From a bacterium (GTDB taxonomy: Bacteria; Joyebacterota; Joyebacteria; Joyebacterales; Joyebacteraceae), in the NCBI GenBank assembly GCA_025774935.1, contig JALGZK010000003.1, positions 232,784-296,783 on the forward strand: a stretch of DNA of 64,000 nt, written 5' to 3'. Position 1 is the stretch's first letter. Every line of letters begins with the position of its first letter. Made by a program: the position numbers and the translations under genes. Positions 41,016-49,313 of the stretch are shown here, piece after piece. The notes under the pieces are model-generated. The model was not told the origin of the DNA and did no database searches. It saw only the letters and a list, made by a program, of their open reading frames with translations.

Positions 41016-42251
41016 CTACTTGTACTCGTGCTTGATCTTGCCCCACGAAGACCGTTCCGCAGGCACCGGCCCGGCGACATCGACGCACACGTGCTGACGG
41101 GCATACTCCACGTCGTCGCCCATCGCGCAGATGTCGAAGCAGTACAGGCCTTCCTCGACGTTCATGGGTACCGTGATCGTGATCTCGAATGGCAGGTAAT
41201 GGTCCTCGTCGAGGACGATGTTCGAGTAGCCAGCCGGCACGACGTTCGTCAGCCACGCCTCGTACCCGGGCGTGCAGACCTCGAGGGTCATGTACTCGAT
41301 CTCCTCACCGATCTCCAGCCCGATGATGGAGGCGATGAAGTCGGCGATGTTCGACCCTCCGGGGATGGTCCCGTCGTAGTTGATGAAGAACGCCTGTCCT
41401 CCCGTGATGAAGGCGTAGCAGTCCCAGAGAGTCAGGTACTGACCGCTGTGGAGGGGGAGCAGCGTGATGTCCGCCGCCGCCATCCCGAACAGCACGTTGA
41501 GAATCTCGAGGTCGTCGGCGTTGTTGTCGACCCCGTCCCGTCCGGGGTCGGGTCCGTAGGTCTGCTGCCCACCGAGACACGCGTCCCACTCGCAGTCGTG
41601 GGGCACGTTGTCGCCCCACTGCAGGACGATCTTCTTCGCGCCGTCGCGCCACCCGATGCCTGGGTCGCTGTACGTCTCGTACAGGGCGCGGGAGTAGTCC
41701 TCGGGCAGATCCCACCCGTCGGTGTTCCCCAGCGCGTTGATGGCCGTGGTCACGACGCCGGTGTCGTCCGTCAACGGCTGATCCAGGCTGTAGTCGTAGT
41801 CGCCGTCGGACGCGAGACCGTACGTCGCGCTGTAGCCGCAGCCGGAGTGGACTCCGTCGTAGTCCATGTGGGAGATCACGCCGAAATTGGTGTCGGGGAT
41901 GAGAGCCCTCACGGCGTTCATGATGTTCACCGAGTTGTTCTTTACGTTGTTCAGCTCCTGGTTCATGCTGGCCGTCAGGTCGAAGCAGATGAGAACGTCG
42001 CCTTTCGAAGGTGTCACGCTGGCCGGGATGAAGAGCATCTTGTCCTCGGTGAACGACGCACCGGGGTATATGTCCTCCACGTAGAGCGAGTCGGGCTCGA
42101 GGGTCGCCTCCTGCCGCGTCACGTAGTTGATCAGCGGTACCGTGGCCGGCATCGGAGGTCCCGTGTACTGGCTCCTGGTCGCGTGCGCCTCCGCCGGTAC
42201 GAACACGACGGAGCAGACGAGCAACACGCACAGTATCAGTGGTCTACGCAT
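41016..42251 (-). CDS. Secreted VWA-domain protein
   Basis: 411 residues with a signal peptide (MRRPLILCVLLVCSVVFVPA, cleavage near AHA). A von Willebrand A-like domain spans about residues 80-310. Its metal site reads CFDLTASMNQEL, that is DxTxS in place of the usual DxSxS; later NYDGT and a Cys-rich part (CGYS, CEWDACLGG) follow. The last 90 residues form an Ig-like domain with Cys pairs (LYCFDICAMGDD, HVCVDV). No sorting-type C-terminal domain is present, unlike its neighbours. GGAGG lies nine bases before the ATG. Function unknown; probably a metal-dependent surface adhesion module. Confidence 0.8.
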   Translation of the reverse strand: MRRPLILCVLLVCSVVFVPAEAHATRSQYTGPPMPATVPLINYVTRQEATLEPDSLYVEDIYPGASFTEDKMLFIPASVTPSKGDVLICFDLTASMNQELNNVKNNSVNIMNAVRALIPDTNFGVISHMDYDGVHSGCGYSATYGLASDGDYDYSLDQPLTDDTGVVTTAINALGNTDGWDLPEDYSRALYETYSDPGIGWRDGAKKIVLQWGDNVPHDCEWDACLGGQQTYGPDPGRDGVDNNADDLEILNVLFGMAAADITLLPLHSGQYLTLWDCYAFITGGQAFFINYDGTIPGGSNIADFIASIIGLEIGEEIEYMTLEVCTPGYEAWLTNVVPAGYSNIVLDEDHYLPFEITITVPMNVEEGLYCFDICAMGDDVEYARQHVCVDVAGPVPAERSSWGKIKHEYK

Positions 42252-42543
42252 GATCTGAGTCCTCCGGGTGGTGCTCCTTTCGGGTGGGACTGGGGCCTCA
42301 ACGGACAGCGCTCGAATGCACGCCTCAAGCGGCCTCGCGGTCAGGCCTCGACGCTGTCCGATGCCGTGCGGCTTCTTCAGTGGTCCTCCTTTCCCTGTGG
42401 ACGTTCATGCCTGCGTGTCACCGCTAGAACCTGGCTTCGCGTCAGACCTGGACAGGTTCCGGTCTATCTCAGGACTCCCTCGTCAGGCGCGGCCGGCTGT
42501 GTCGGTCTGCCCCCCGCGCAGCGCCACTCCCCTGGCGCGGTTC
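42252..42543 (-). other. 292-bp leader region upstream of the VWA gene
   Basis: No gene is seen. Just past the mannanase stop a GCGCCA/TGGCGC hairpin may be a terminator. Further on the minus strand there is a structured segment (about 42470-42415) with an AGACC/GGTCT stem followed by GACGCGAAGCC. A strong AAAGGAGG lies near 42383-42390 without an ATG behind it. No convincing promoter hexamer pair was found. Confidence 0.4.
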
Positions 42544-45500
42544 CTACTTCAAGAGGACCATCTTCAGACGGTGATGAGATCCTCCTGCTTCCATGAAGCA
42601 CAGATAGACGCCGCTCCCCACGAATCGCCCCCCGCTGTCGCGCCCGTTCCACATCACCTCGTGCCGTCCGGGATCGACCTCGTCGTCGACGAGTGTCCGG
42701 ACGAGCCGACCCGTCGGGCTGTAGACGCGAACGGTCACGTGCGAGACTTCCGGGACGTCGAAGGAGATGTTCGTCGCGGGGTTGAACGGGTTCGGCACGT
42801 TGCCAACCAGGCGGTACGACGTCGGACGTTCGTTGGACGGAGCGCAGCCCGTGATCACGGCGGTCAGGTCCTCGTTCTCCGCTCCGCGGAGCGCCGCCCG
42901 CACGAAGCTCAGACCACCGTCGTCCGAGAGGGCGCGGAACCTGAGGACGGCCAGCTCTCCCGGTCCGCCGATCGTCGCCCCGCGCCCGAGGACCGCGAGG
43001 TCGACCCCGACTGTGCCGACACCGGCCCCGTACCAGAAGAAGACCTTGTCCGGAGCCCCGGACAGATCCTCCGAGAGCTCTGCACTCACGAACTCGAGTC
43101 CGCCGGGGTCGAAGGCGACGGTCGTGGACACACCCTTCACCTGAGCCGCGTTCCCCTCGAGAACGACCGCCACCTCCACCTCACCCCCGGCGTCGGTCTG
43201 GTGCTCCGCGAGCGACAGAGCGAGGTCCCGCCCGGCGTCCGGCGCGGGCAGGACCGGGGTCCCTCGCGGCCCCACGACCGAGTAGTTCATCGCGAATGCC
43301 ATCAGATCCTCAAACTCGACGAGACCGTCCGGAAGAGGGAGTCCCTGCGAACTCCCCTCCGGGTTCACCGTCGGCCCCACGTCGCACTGGTTGTCCGGTG
43401 CGGGGGGTGCGATCGCCGCATAGGCGCCACCGAGCTTGTCGATGTCGGGATCGCCCACGAAGCCGTTGTAGCCCCACGACCCCATCGTGGAGGAGACGTC
43501 GCCGAGCCAGTAGTTCGTGGCCGCGCCCCGCGCGGTCTCGTCCGCCGCGCCGTAGTTCCGCGCCGCGTCGTAGCAGAAGGCCTGGTAGTAGTAGATGTTC
43601 CGGTCGGCCACGGCGTCCGTCCAGCTGGTCCCGGAACCGGTGTAGGTCTCGGTCCCGTCGGCATGGTCGCCCGGGAAGAACGAGTCGAAGGAGGGCCAGC
43701 TCGCGACCAGCAGTGGGTACTCCGGATACTCGTCCGCGTCGGACGTTCTCCTGACCGTGACCCCCGCGAGCTGCAAATCCGTTCCCATCGTCCACGACAG
43801 GCCGCACTGCTCGTGACCGGGGACCGCCTCGAAGTCCGTCACGGCCGTCGGTGGCGTGTTGTCCGCCGTGATCGTGTCGCTTCCCGGAGCCGCGGGGTTC
43901 CCGAGGAGGTCGAGGGCCGAGACGGTCACCGACACCGTCCCGTCGGCCGGGGAGCACGCGACGCTCCCGACGGTACCCGTCCACGTCGCGAGGTTGCCGG
44001 CGTACGTGTCCGGGTTGACGGCGGCCCCGCCACCCAGACCCGAGAGATCGGCCGTGATGTTCGAGATCCCGAAGGCCGGGTTGTTGTCGGTGACGGTCGC
44101 CGTGATTCTCGCGGCGTCGCCGTCCTTAATGTAGTCGTCCGTGTGCCCGAGCGTCAGGTTCTCGATGAGAACGCCGGACACGACCGGGGGGATCGGTCCG
44201 TTGATCCTCTCGGCCTCGTTGATGATGATCGAGATGGTGCTCGTGTGCTCCGGGCAGTAGACCCCGAACCCGTCATAGTCGGGGTAGTCGTCGTGGTAGA
44301 GGATCCAGAGGTTCGAGCCGCCGGCCGCCTCGCCCGCCTGTGCGGCGGAGTAGATCTCGTCGTACCAGCCCTGATAGAAGAGGTCGCGCGTCACGAGGGG
44401 CTGCTGCTTCCCGAACTCCTCGAGGATCACCGGCTTGCCGAGGAGGTCGTCGCTGTCGTCGATGTGGTCCCGGATCCAGGCCATCGACTGGGTGTAGTTC
44501 GTCCCCCACCAGTCCGGCCAGATGTGGGCGCATGCGAAGTCGATCGACGACACGTCGTGGTTCGGGATGAAGTCGACCCCGACCCACTGCATCCAGCTGA
44601 CGGGATTGTGGTTCGGCCCGGACGGACCGTAGAACCCCTCAGACCCGGTGGTCACCATGTGCCACGGGTCGATGCCCTTCACGTAGGCTGACATCTCTGC
44701 GATCCACGCCTGCAGGGTCGCGCCCGAGGTGTCCGATTCGCAGCGCGGCTCGTTCGCGAGCTCCCACGCGAAGACGGTGGGGTCCTCCTTGTAGACGCGG
44801 CCGTTGAAGGTGTTCACGCGGTTGAGGACCGTGGAAATGTGGTTCTTGTACCAGGTCCTGCAGTTCGCGTCGGTGTAGAAGTGGTCGTGGCTCGAGGCCG
44901 TGCCGCTCCACGACACGTACTGGTTCATGCCGCCGTAGTCGTCCCAGTTGTTGACGAAGGCGAGAACCACCTTGAGCCCGTTCTGGTCCGCGAGGTGGAG
45001 CGCGTAGTCGAGTCCCTGGAAGACGTACTCCTGGTAGACTCCGGGGGCGGTCTGGAGCGCGTTCCACTGCCCGGCTCCGTCGTTGAAGGCCCACGTCCTG
45101 AGGACGGTGAGCCCCATGTCCGCGCCCTCCGTCTGCACCTCCTCGACGTAGTGCCTCAGGCCGAGGTCGGCCGCGTAGACCATCTGGTAGTAGTTGTTGA
45201 AGCCGGCGTAGAGGTAGGGCTCGCCGTCGAGGACGAAGTGGTTCCCCGAGACGGTCACGAACCCTTCGGGCGGTACGAGGTCCGCGAGTTCGTCGACGTG
45301 TGACGACATGACCGCGAGGGTGGAGCTGTCGCTGTCGTAGACGCTGTACCAGCCCTGGTGCTCGTGGGGCGGGTCGCCGATCCAGTCGTCGCCGGCCGCC
45401 CACAGGCTACCGTACGGGACCGACGGCCGCCCCTCTCCGCCCCACGCCCAGATGTTGTCCCCCACCGCTCCGCCGCCTGCCGCCGCCGAGGCGTGCACCT

Positions 45501-46578
45501 CGTCGTACATGGCCCCGTAGAACGTGTCCTTCCAGACGGTCGACGACGCGGGATCGTAGCTCCCCCCGTCTCTCGCGAGTCCGAACTCCTCCAGAACGAA
45601 CGGCTTGCCGAGAACACCGGACGCCTCCGCCTCGTGCGCGTTGAAGTAGGCGCGAGCGTTCGCCTCCGACGTCGCGTAGGTGCCGCCCGGGTTCGCCGGG
45701 TCGTACCACCCCCAGTTCTGCGGCCAGATGTGTACCGTCGCGTAGTCGATGTCCGGTCCGTCGTGGTTCGCAATGAAGTCGAGCCCGTTCCACGACGGCC
45801 ACGGGGTGTCCCCCTCGCACCCCGTTGTCACGAGGTGGTTCGAGTCGAGTGACTTGATGTACGCCGCGGTGTCGTCGACCCACTGGTTGAAGGCGACCGC
45901 GTTGTTGTTGTACCCGCGCGGCTCGTTGCCGAGCTCCCACGACATGATCGTGGGATCGTCCCGGTACGCGACGCCTGTGTGGGGATTGACGCGGTTGACG
46001 ATGAAGGTGATGTGATCGCGGAAGTCCTGCTTCGCTCCCGCGTTCGAGTAGAAGTCGGACGCGTAATCCTGATAGACGTTCCAGTCGCCGCCCGGCTCCG
46101 GCGGCGGATACGGGATCGGTCCACCACCGTTCCAGCTCACGTACTGCGCCATCCCGCCGGACCACTGCCAGAAGTTCGTGAGGCACATCACCGCGCGGAG
46201 CTCGCGATCGTCCATCGCCTTCAGGAGGTAGTCGAGCCCGTCGAGGACGTCGGCGTCGTAGACGCCGGGGCTCGTCTGCAGTGAAGGGATCATCCGCCAC
46301 GGTTCGGTGTCGGGCCCTTCCGATCCGGCCATGATCCTGAGGTTCGTGACCCCGAGGGAACTCAGGGAGTCGAGCTCGCGCTCGAGACGGGCCCGGTCTC
46401 CACCGGGACCGTTCGAGGCCAGATTGAGCCCGTACCAGAAGTTGACTCCCACGAAGTAGTGCGGCTGCCCTGCCACGGTGAGCGTCAGGCCGTCGACCTC
46501 GACGTAGCCCACGTTCTCCGCCCGGCACGTCCAGCACGGAATCACGAGCAACACAGCCAGAACGAGCGTCAGTCGCAT
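42544..46578 (-). CDS. Two-module GH5 beta-mannanase-like enzyme with dockerin-like, cohesin-like and sorting domains
   Basis: 1344 residues with a signal peptide. Two GH5 (mannanase-type) barrels are in tandem. Module 1 (about 25-430) has the acid/base in SWELGNEPRG (E219) and the nucleophile in PFVLEEFG (E331). Module 2 (about 440-800) has AWELANEPRC (E610) and PVILEEFG (E721). Both look active. Ig-like domains follow (about 800-990). Then come a dockerin-like Asp-rich stretch (CDVGPTVN ... LPDGLVEFEDLMAFAMNY, about 1065-1105), a cohesin-like beta-sandwich (about 1125-1245), and a T9SS-type end (VGNVPNPFNPATNISFDVP ... KMVLLK). It should cleave beta-1,4-mannan outside the cell. GH5 subfamily assignment is by eye. 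Confidence 0.85.
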   Translation of the reverse strand: MRLTLVLAVLLVIPCWTCRAENVGYVEVDGLTLTVAGQPHYFVGVNFWYGLNLASNGPGGDRARLERELDSLSSLGVTNLRIMAGSEGPDTEPWRMIPSLQTSPGVYDADVLDGLDYLLKAMDDRELRAVMCLTNFWQWSGGMAQYVSWNGGGPIPYPPPEPGGDWNVYQDYASDFYSNAGAKQDFRDHITFIVNRVNPHTGVAYRDDPTIMSWELGNEPRGYNNNAVAFNQWVDDTAAYIKSLDSNHLVTTGCEGDTPWPSWNGLDFIANHDGPDIDYATVHIWPQNWGWYDPANPGGTYATSEANARAYFNAHEAEASGVLGKPFVLEEFGLARDGGSYDPASSTVWKDTFYGAMYDEVHASAAAGGGAVGDNIWAWGGEGRPSVPYGSLWAAGDDWIGDPPHEHQGWYSVYDSDSSTLAVMSSHVDELADLVPPEGFVTVSGNHFVLDGEPYLYAGFNNYYQMVYAADLGLRHYVEEVQTEGADMGLTVLRTWAFNDGAGQWNALQTAPGVYQEYVFQGLDYALHLADQNGLKVVLAFVNNWDDYGGMNQYVSWSGTASSHDHFYTDANCRTWYKNHISTVLNRVNTFNGRVYKEDPTVFAWELANEPRCESDTSGATLQAWIAEMSAYVKGIDPWHMVTTGSEGFYGPSGPNHNPVSWMQWVGVDFIPNHDVSSIDFACAHIWPDWWGTNYTQSMAWIRDHIDDSDDLLGKPVILEEFGKQQPLVTRDLFYQGWYDEIYSAAQAGEAAGGSNLWILYHDDYPDYDGFGVYCPEHTSTISIIINEAERINGPIPPVVSGVLIENLTLGHTDDYIKDGDAARITATVTDNNPAFGISNITADLSGLGGGAAVNPDTYAGNLATWTGTVGSVACSPADGTVSVTVSALDLLGNPAAPGSDTITADNTPPTAVTDFEAVPGHEQCGLSWTMGTDLQLAGVTVRRTSDADEYPEYPLLVASWPSFDSFFPGDHADGTETYTGSGTSWTDAVADRNIYYYQAFCYDAARNYGAADETARGAATNYWLGDVSSTMGSWGYNGFVGDPDIDKLGGAYAAIAPPAPDNQCDVGPTVNPEGSSQGLPLPDGLVEFEDLMAFAMNYSVVGPRGTPVLPAPDAGRDLALSLAEHQTDAGGEVEVAVVLEGNAAQVKGVSTTVAFDPGGLEFVSAELSEDLSGAPDKVFFWYGAGVGTVGVDLAVLGRGATIGGPGELAVLRFRALSDDGGLSFVRAALRGAENEDLTAVITGCAPSNERPTSYRLVGNVPNPFNPATNISFDVPEVSHVTVRVYSPTGRLVRTLVDDEVDPGRHEVMWNGRDSGGRFVGSGVYLCFMEAGGSHHRLKMVLLK

Positions 46579-46929
46579 GATGTTCCGCCTTCAGGTGTCG
46601 CCGCTTGAGACTCGTCATGCGGACAGCCGGTGTGGGCGGCCCCGCGCGACAAGGCCCGGCACCGAGCCGGGCCCCTCCGCACGCTGAACGCGCACTCGGC
46701 GTCTTTGGGGTAGGCCCGGATGTCAATGCCGGCCGGGGAGACAGAGCAGAGACAATCCGGGCCTCCCTTAGGACCTTCCCGGAGAGCGGTACGGGAGAGG
46801 TCCACCACATCCTGTCAGTTCATTGCTCGTAAGAACGCTCGATCGCCCCGCGACCTCGCCGTCCGCCGTCGAGACCCAGCCGACTTGACGACGACGGCGA
46901 TGGCGCGCGGCGTTCGCTCCCCCGATCGA
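46579..46929 (-). other. 351-bp intergenic region with a GC hairpin
   Basis: No convincing gene. An 8-bp hairpin (GGCCCGGC, 5-base loop, GCCGGGCC) lies at 46653-46673. A TTGACA at about 46727-46722 has no good -10 partner at 16-18 bases. AAGGCGG precedes the mannanase ATG by nine bases. An AAGGGAGG block without an ATG also occurs on the minus strand. Confidence 0.4.
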
Positions 46930-47565
46930 CTATCGAGCCGTCTCGTCGACCCAGCCCTCGAGCTCGATGGTCAACTTGGGAATCGCGCCCGCGTCCGCCT
47001 CGGACGGATCCTCGGTAGCCAGCCCATCGGGCTGCACCGTGCGAGAACCGGCCGCACGGGCCGATACGTCTGCAACCTCGAGATAGAGCGTGTGCGTGCC
47101 GCGCTGCCCGTTGCCCTGTAGGAACGTCTCGTCCGCGACGACGGGCGACTCATGGACGATCGCACCACCTTCGTCGCGGAGACGGCACACCACCGCTCCC
47201 GACACGAGCGACGGCTTGCCTCCTCCCGGCAGACCGAGTCGCACGTTCAGCCCCCAGTCGGTAGCGTTCGAAGAGACCGTCAGCTGAACGACGTCCCCGA
47301 GCACCTCTCCGTCGTTGCCACCTCGACGGAGGGGCGGCTCCACGGGGCTCTCCACGACGATGACCCTGATCTTGCGCGGGATGAAGAGGCTCATGCCAGC
47401 CTGTCCCTCGTTGGGCGGCTCCGGGTCGCCTTCGACGATCATCGCGCCGCCGAGCAGAACAGCGACGAGGATGCCGGCGAACAGGCAGAACCGGATTCCC
47501 CTCCGAAGGCGGCGGGCGCCCACTCGCTCCGTCCGTCCTCTCATCTTTCTGCGAAGCTCAAGCAT
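46930..47565 (-). CDS. Membrane-anchored subunit-like protein of the secretin cluster
   Basis: 211 residues. A basic N-terminus (RRKMRGRTERVGARRLRRG) precedes one hydrophobic segment (FCLFAGILVAVLLGGAMIV), followed by a ~150-residue all-beta domain. The domain carries VQLTVSSNATDWGLNVRLG, which resembles VYVQSNNALTMNV in the Cys-rich protein at 51014 and VLLASNEMQWALRL in the protein at 52045, and ends IPKLTIELEGWVDETAR. No family is recognised with confidence; the pattern recalls WxL or spore-coat-U-type beta-sandwiches. It is last in the operon, 64 bases after the secretin, with GGGAG before the ATG. Possibly the base or tip of the surface structure. Confidence 0.6.
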   Translation of the reverse strand: MLELRRKMRGRTERVGARRLRRGIRFCLFAGILVAVLLGGAMIVEGDPEPPNEGQAGMSLFIPRKIRVIVVESPVEPPLRRGGNDGEVLGDVVQLTVSSNATDWGLNVRLGLPGGGKPSLVSGAVVCRLRDEGGAIVHESPVVADETFLQGNGQRGTHTLYLEVADVSARAAGSRTVQPDGLATEDPSEADAGAIPKLTIELEGWVDETAR

Positions 47566-47629
47566 CTACTCACTCCCCCTGCTCTCCTTCGCGCCTGACC
47601 TCACCCCTCCCGGACCCGATAGCCCCCTG

Positions 47630-49297
47630 CTACTGAATGAGACTGGCGAGTTCGGTGGGGTGAATCATGATGTGAGGAGTCACGAGCACGAACATCTCGC
47701 TCTCCTCTTTCTCAATGCTGGTGTATCCGAAGAGTCCCCCAATGATCGGAATCCGACCGAGGATGGGGATGCGATTCTCCTCCGTTCTCTCCCTTTCAGC
47801 CAATAGGCCTCCAATGATGACTGATTCCCCGTTGTCAACCCTTGCGGTTGTCTCCACTTCTCGCACACTTGTGACCGGCAGATCGTCGACGCCGAACGAG
47901 CGGACGTCGCTGACCTCGACCGAGATGTCCGTCACGATCTCGGAGGAGTCCATGATGTAGGGTGTTATCCTCAGTGTCGTCCCCGTGGCGATCTTCTCGA
48001 GTGTGTAGTAGGCGTACGTGACCGACCCGCTCAGGAGCGAGTAGTACGCCTCAGTACCCACCCGTATCCGCGCTTCCTGCCCGTCGAGCGTGGCGACGTG
48101 CGGATTCGCCTTCACGCTCGCCCCGCCCGACGCTTCGAGCGCCCGTACCGCGACCCTCACGCTCGCCACCCCTCCGAAGAGATCGACGCCGGTCTGGAGC
48201 AGCTGCCCGATGAAAGCGGAGTCGATGAGTGCCGGCGTCAGCTTGGCGATCCTGAAGATGTCGCCGTTCGTAGTTCCGAGAACGCCCCAGTCGATTCCCC
48301 ACTCCCTCGCCATGTCGCTGTCTACCTCGACGACAAGGGCCTCGATCATCACCTGCTGGGGCGGCCGGTCTATGATCGCGAGGTCCCTGAGGAAGGCCCT
48401 CAGGACCTCGGGCGGTCCTGCCACCGACAGGGTGTTGCCCCCGGTAGCGTCGAATCTGACGTACTGCCCGTACCCCTCCGGCAGCATCTTGAGGGCGTCC
48501 TTGGCGAGAAGGTGCCTGGGGCGGATCTCCACGACCTCGCTCAGGAGCACCGACCCGGGGTCGCCCGGATCCGCAACCCCGACGAGGTAGTACCCGTCCA
48601 TCCAGCGGTAGCCGAGGCCGAGCGGAACAGCGAGTCGGCGCAGACACTCCTCGAGCGGCAGATCGATGAACTCCATTGTGATGTAGCCCCGGAGGCCCTC
48701 CGCTCCGATGATCGGGATTCCCACCTGGCTCGAGATGTCAGCCAAGGTCTGGTAGATGTCCGTCTCGTAGAACACGTTCGTGACGAGAGGATTGGGGTGC
48801 GGATTGCCTGAGACGTACTGCGTCGCGGCGCTCGCTCCCGGCTCCTCGGAGCCTTCGATGCCGAAGGGGGTCCCAGGACCGGATCCGCGGCCGGCCAGCC
48901 CGTGGCTCGTTCGTGTCCGCCAGTCTTCCACGACTGCTGTGAACCTTTCTCTCTCCGGAAGCACCGCCCAGCGTCTCGGGTAGTAGTACATCAGAAGATC
49001 GAGACTGAGAGCGGCCTCCTCTTCATTCCCCAGCGCCAGCTCTGACGCGCCAATGAGGTACAGAAGTTCGGGCGTGACACGGAATGCGGTCGCGCCCATG
49101 AGGCCCGCACGAGCGAGAGCCGCGGCCTCCGCGTACTCGCCCGCCTCGTATCGGGCTGCCGCGTCCTCGAGGTATGCCTCGGAGGACGGGGCTCCTCCCT
49201 CGATGGGCTCCGGTAGCGCATCCTCCGTCTCCGAGGCGCACCCGACGACAGACAGCAGGCAGCCCATCAGGAACACAACGTAGAAGCGATGTCTCAT
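47630..49297 (-). CDS. Lipoprotein secretin (GspD/PilQ superfamily)
   Basis: 555 residues from the ATG at 49297; the frame opens earlier, but only this start gives the lipoprotein signal YVVFLMGCLLSVVGC. Order: a TPR-like region (about 30-105), an STN-type domain (VFYETDIYQTLADISSQVG ... LPLEECLRRLAVPLG, about 175-240), an N1-like domain (RPRHLLAKDALKMLPEGYG, about 255-320), then the secretin barrel with DNGESVIIGGLLAERE and GRIPIIGGLFGYTS near the end. Secretins form outer-membrane gated channels for type II or III secretion, type IV pili or phage. No ATPase, pilin or inner-membrane platform gene is next to it; its neighbours are beta-sandwich subunits and a chaperone-like protein, which is unusual. 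Confidence 0.9.
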   Translation of the reverse strand: MRHRFYVVFLMGCLLSVVGCASETEDALPEPIEGGAPSSEAYLEDAAARYEAGEYAEAAALARAGLMGATAFRVTPELLYLIGASELALGNEEEAALSLDLLMYYYPRRWAVLPERERFTAVVEDWRTRTSHGLAGRGSGPGTPFGIEGSEEPGASAATQYVSGNPHPNPLVTNVFYETDIYQTLADISSQVGIPIIGAEGLRGYITMEFIDLPLEECLRRLAVPLGLGYRWMDGYYLVGVADPGDPGSVLLSEVVEIRPRHLLAKDALKMLPEGYGQYVRFDATGGNTLSVAGPPEVLRAFLRDLAIIDRPPQQVMIEALVVEVDSDMAREWGIDWGVLGTTNGDIFRIAKLTPALIDSAFIGQLLQTGVDLFGGVASVRVAVRALEASGGASVKANPHVATLDGQEARIRVGTEAYYSLLSGSVTYAYYTLEKIATGTTLRITPYIMDSSEIVTDISVEVSDVRSFGVDDLPVTSVREVETTARVDNGESVIIGGLLAERERTEENRIPILGRIPIIGGLFGYTSIEKEESEMFVLVTPHIMIHPTELASLIQ

Positions 49298-49313
49298 CCC
49301 GGCCGTACTCCCT

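Noticed and set aside
38963..41035. Plus-strand ORF of 690 codons with internal repeats
   Set aside because: The repeats are the reverse of the LVIVD units; the minus-strand frame has a signal peptide and recognised domains.
42268..44691. Plus-strand ORF of 807 codons
   Set aside because: Antisense to the mannanase gene; no recognisable domain.
46722..46727. Perfect TTGACA as a mannanase promoter
   Set aside because: No acceptable -10 box at 16-18 bases.
45407..46810. Minus-strand ORF of 467 codons overlapping the mannanase N-terminus
   Set aside because: Arginine-rich alternate frame of the GH5 gene.
47630..49297. Secretin as part of a type IV pilus or T2SS operon
   Set aside because: No ATPase, pilin, PilMNOP or Gsp partner is encoded next to it in this window.
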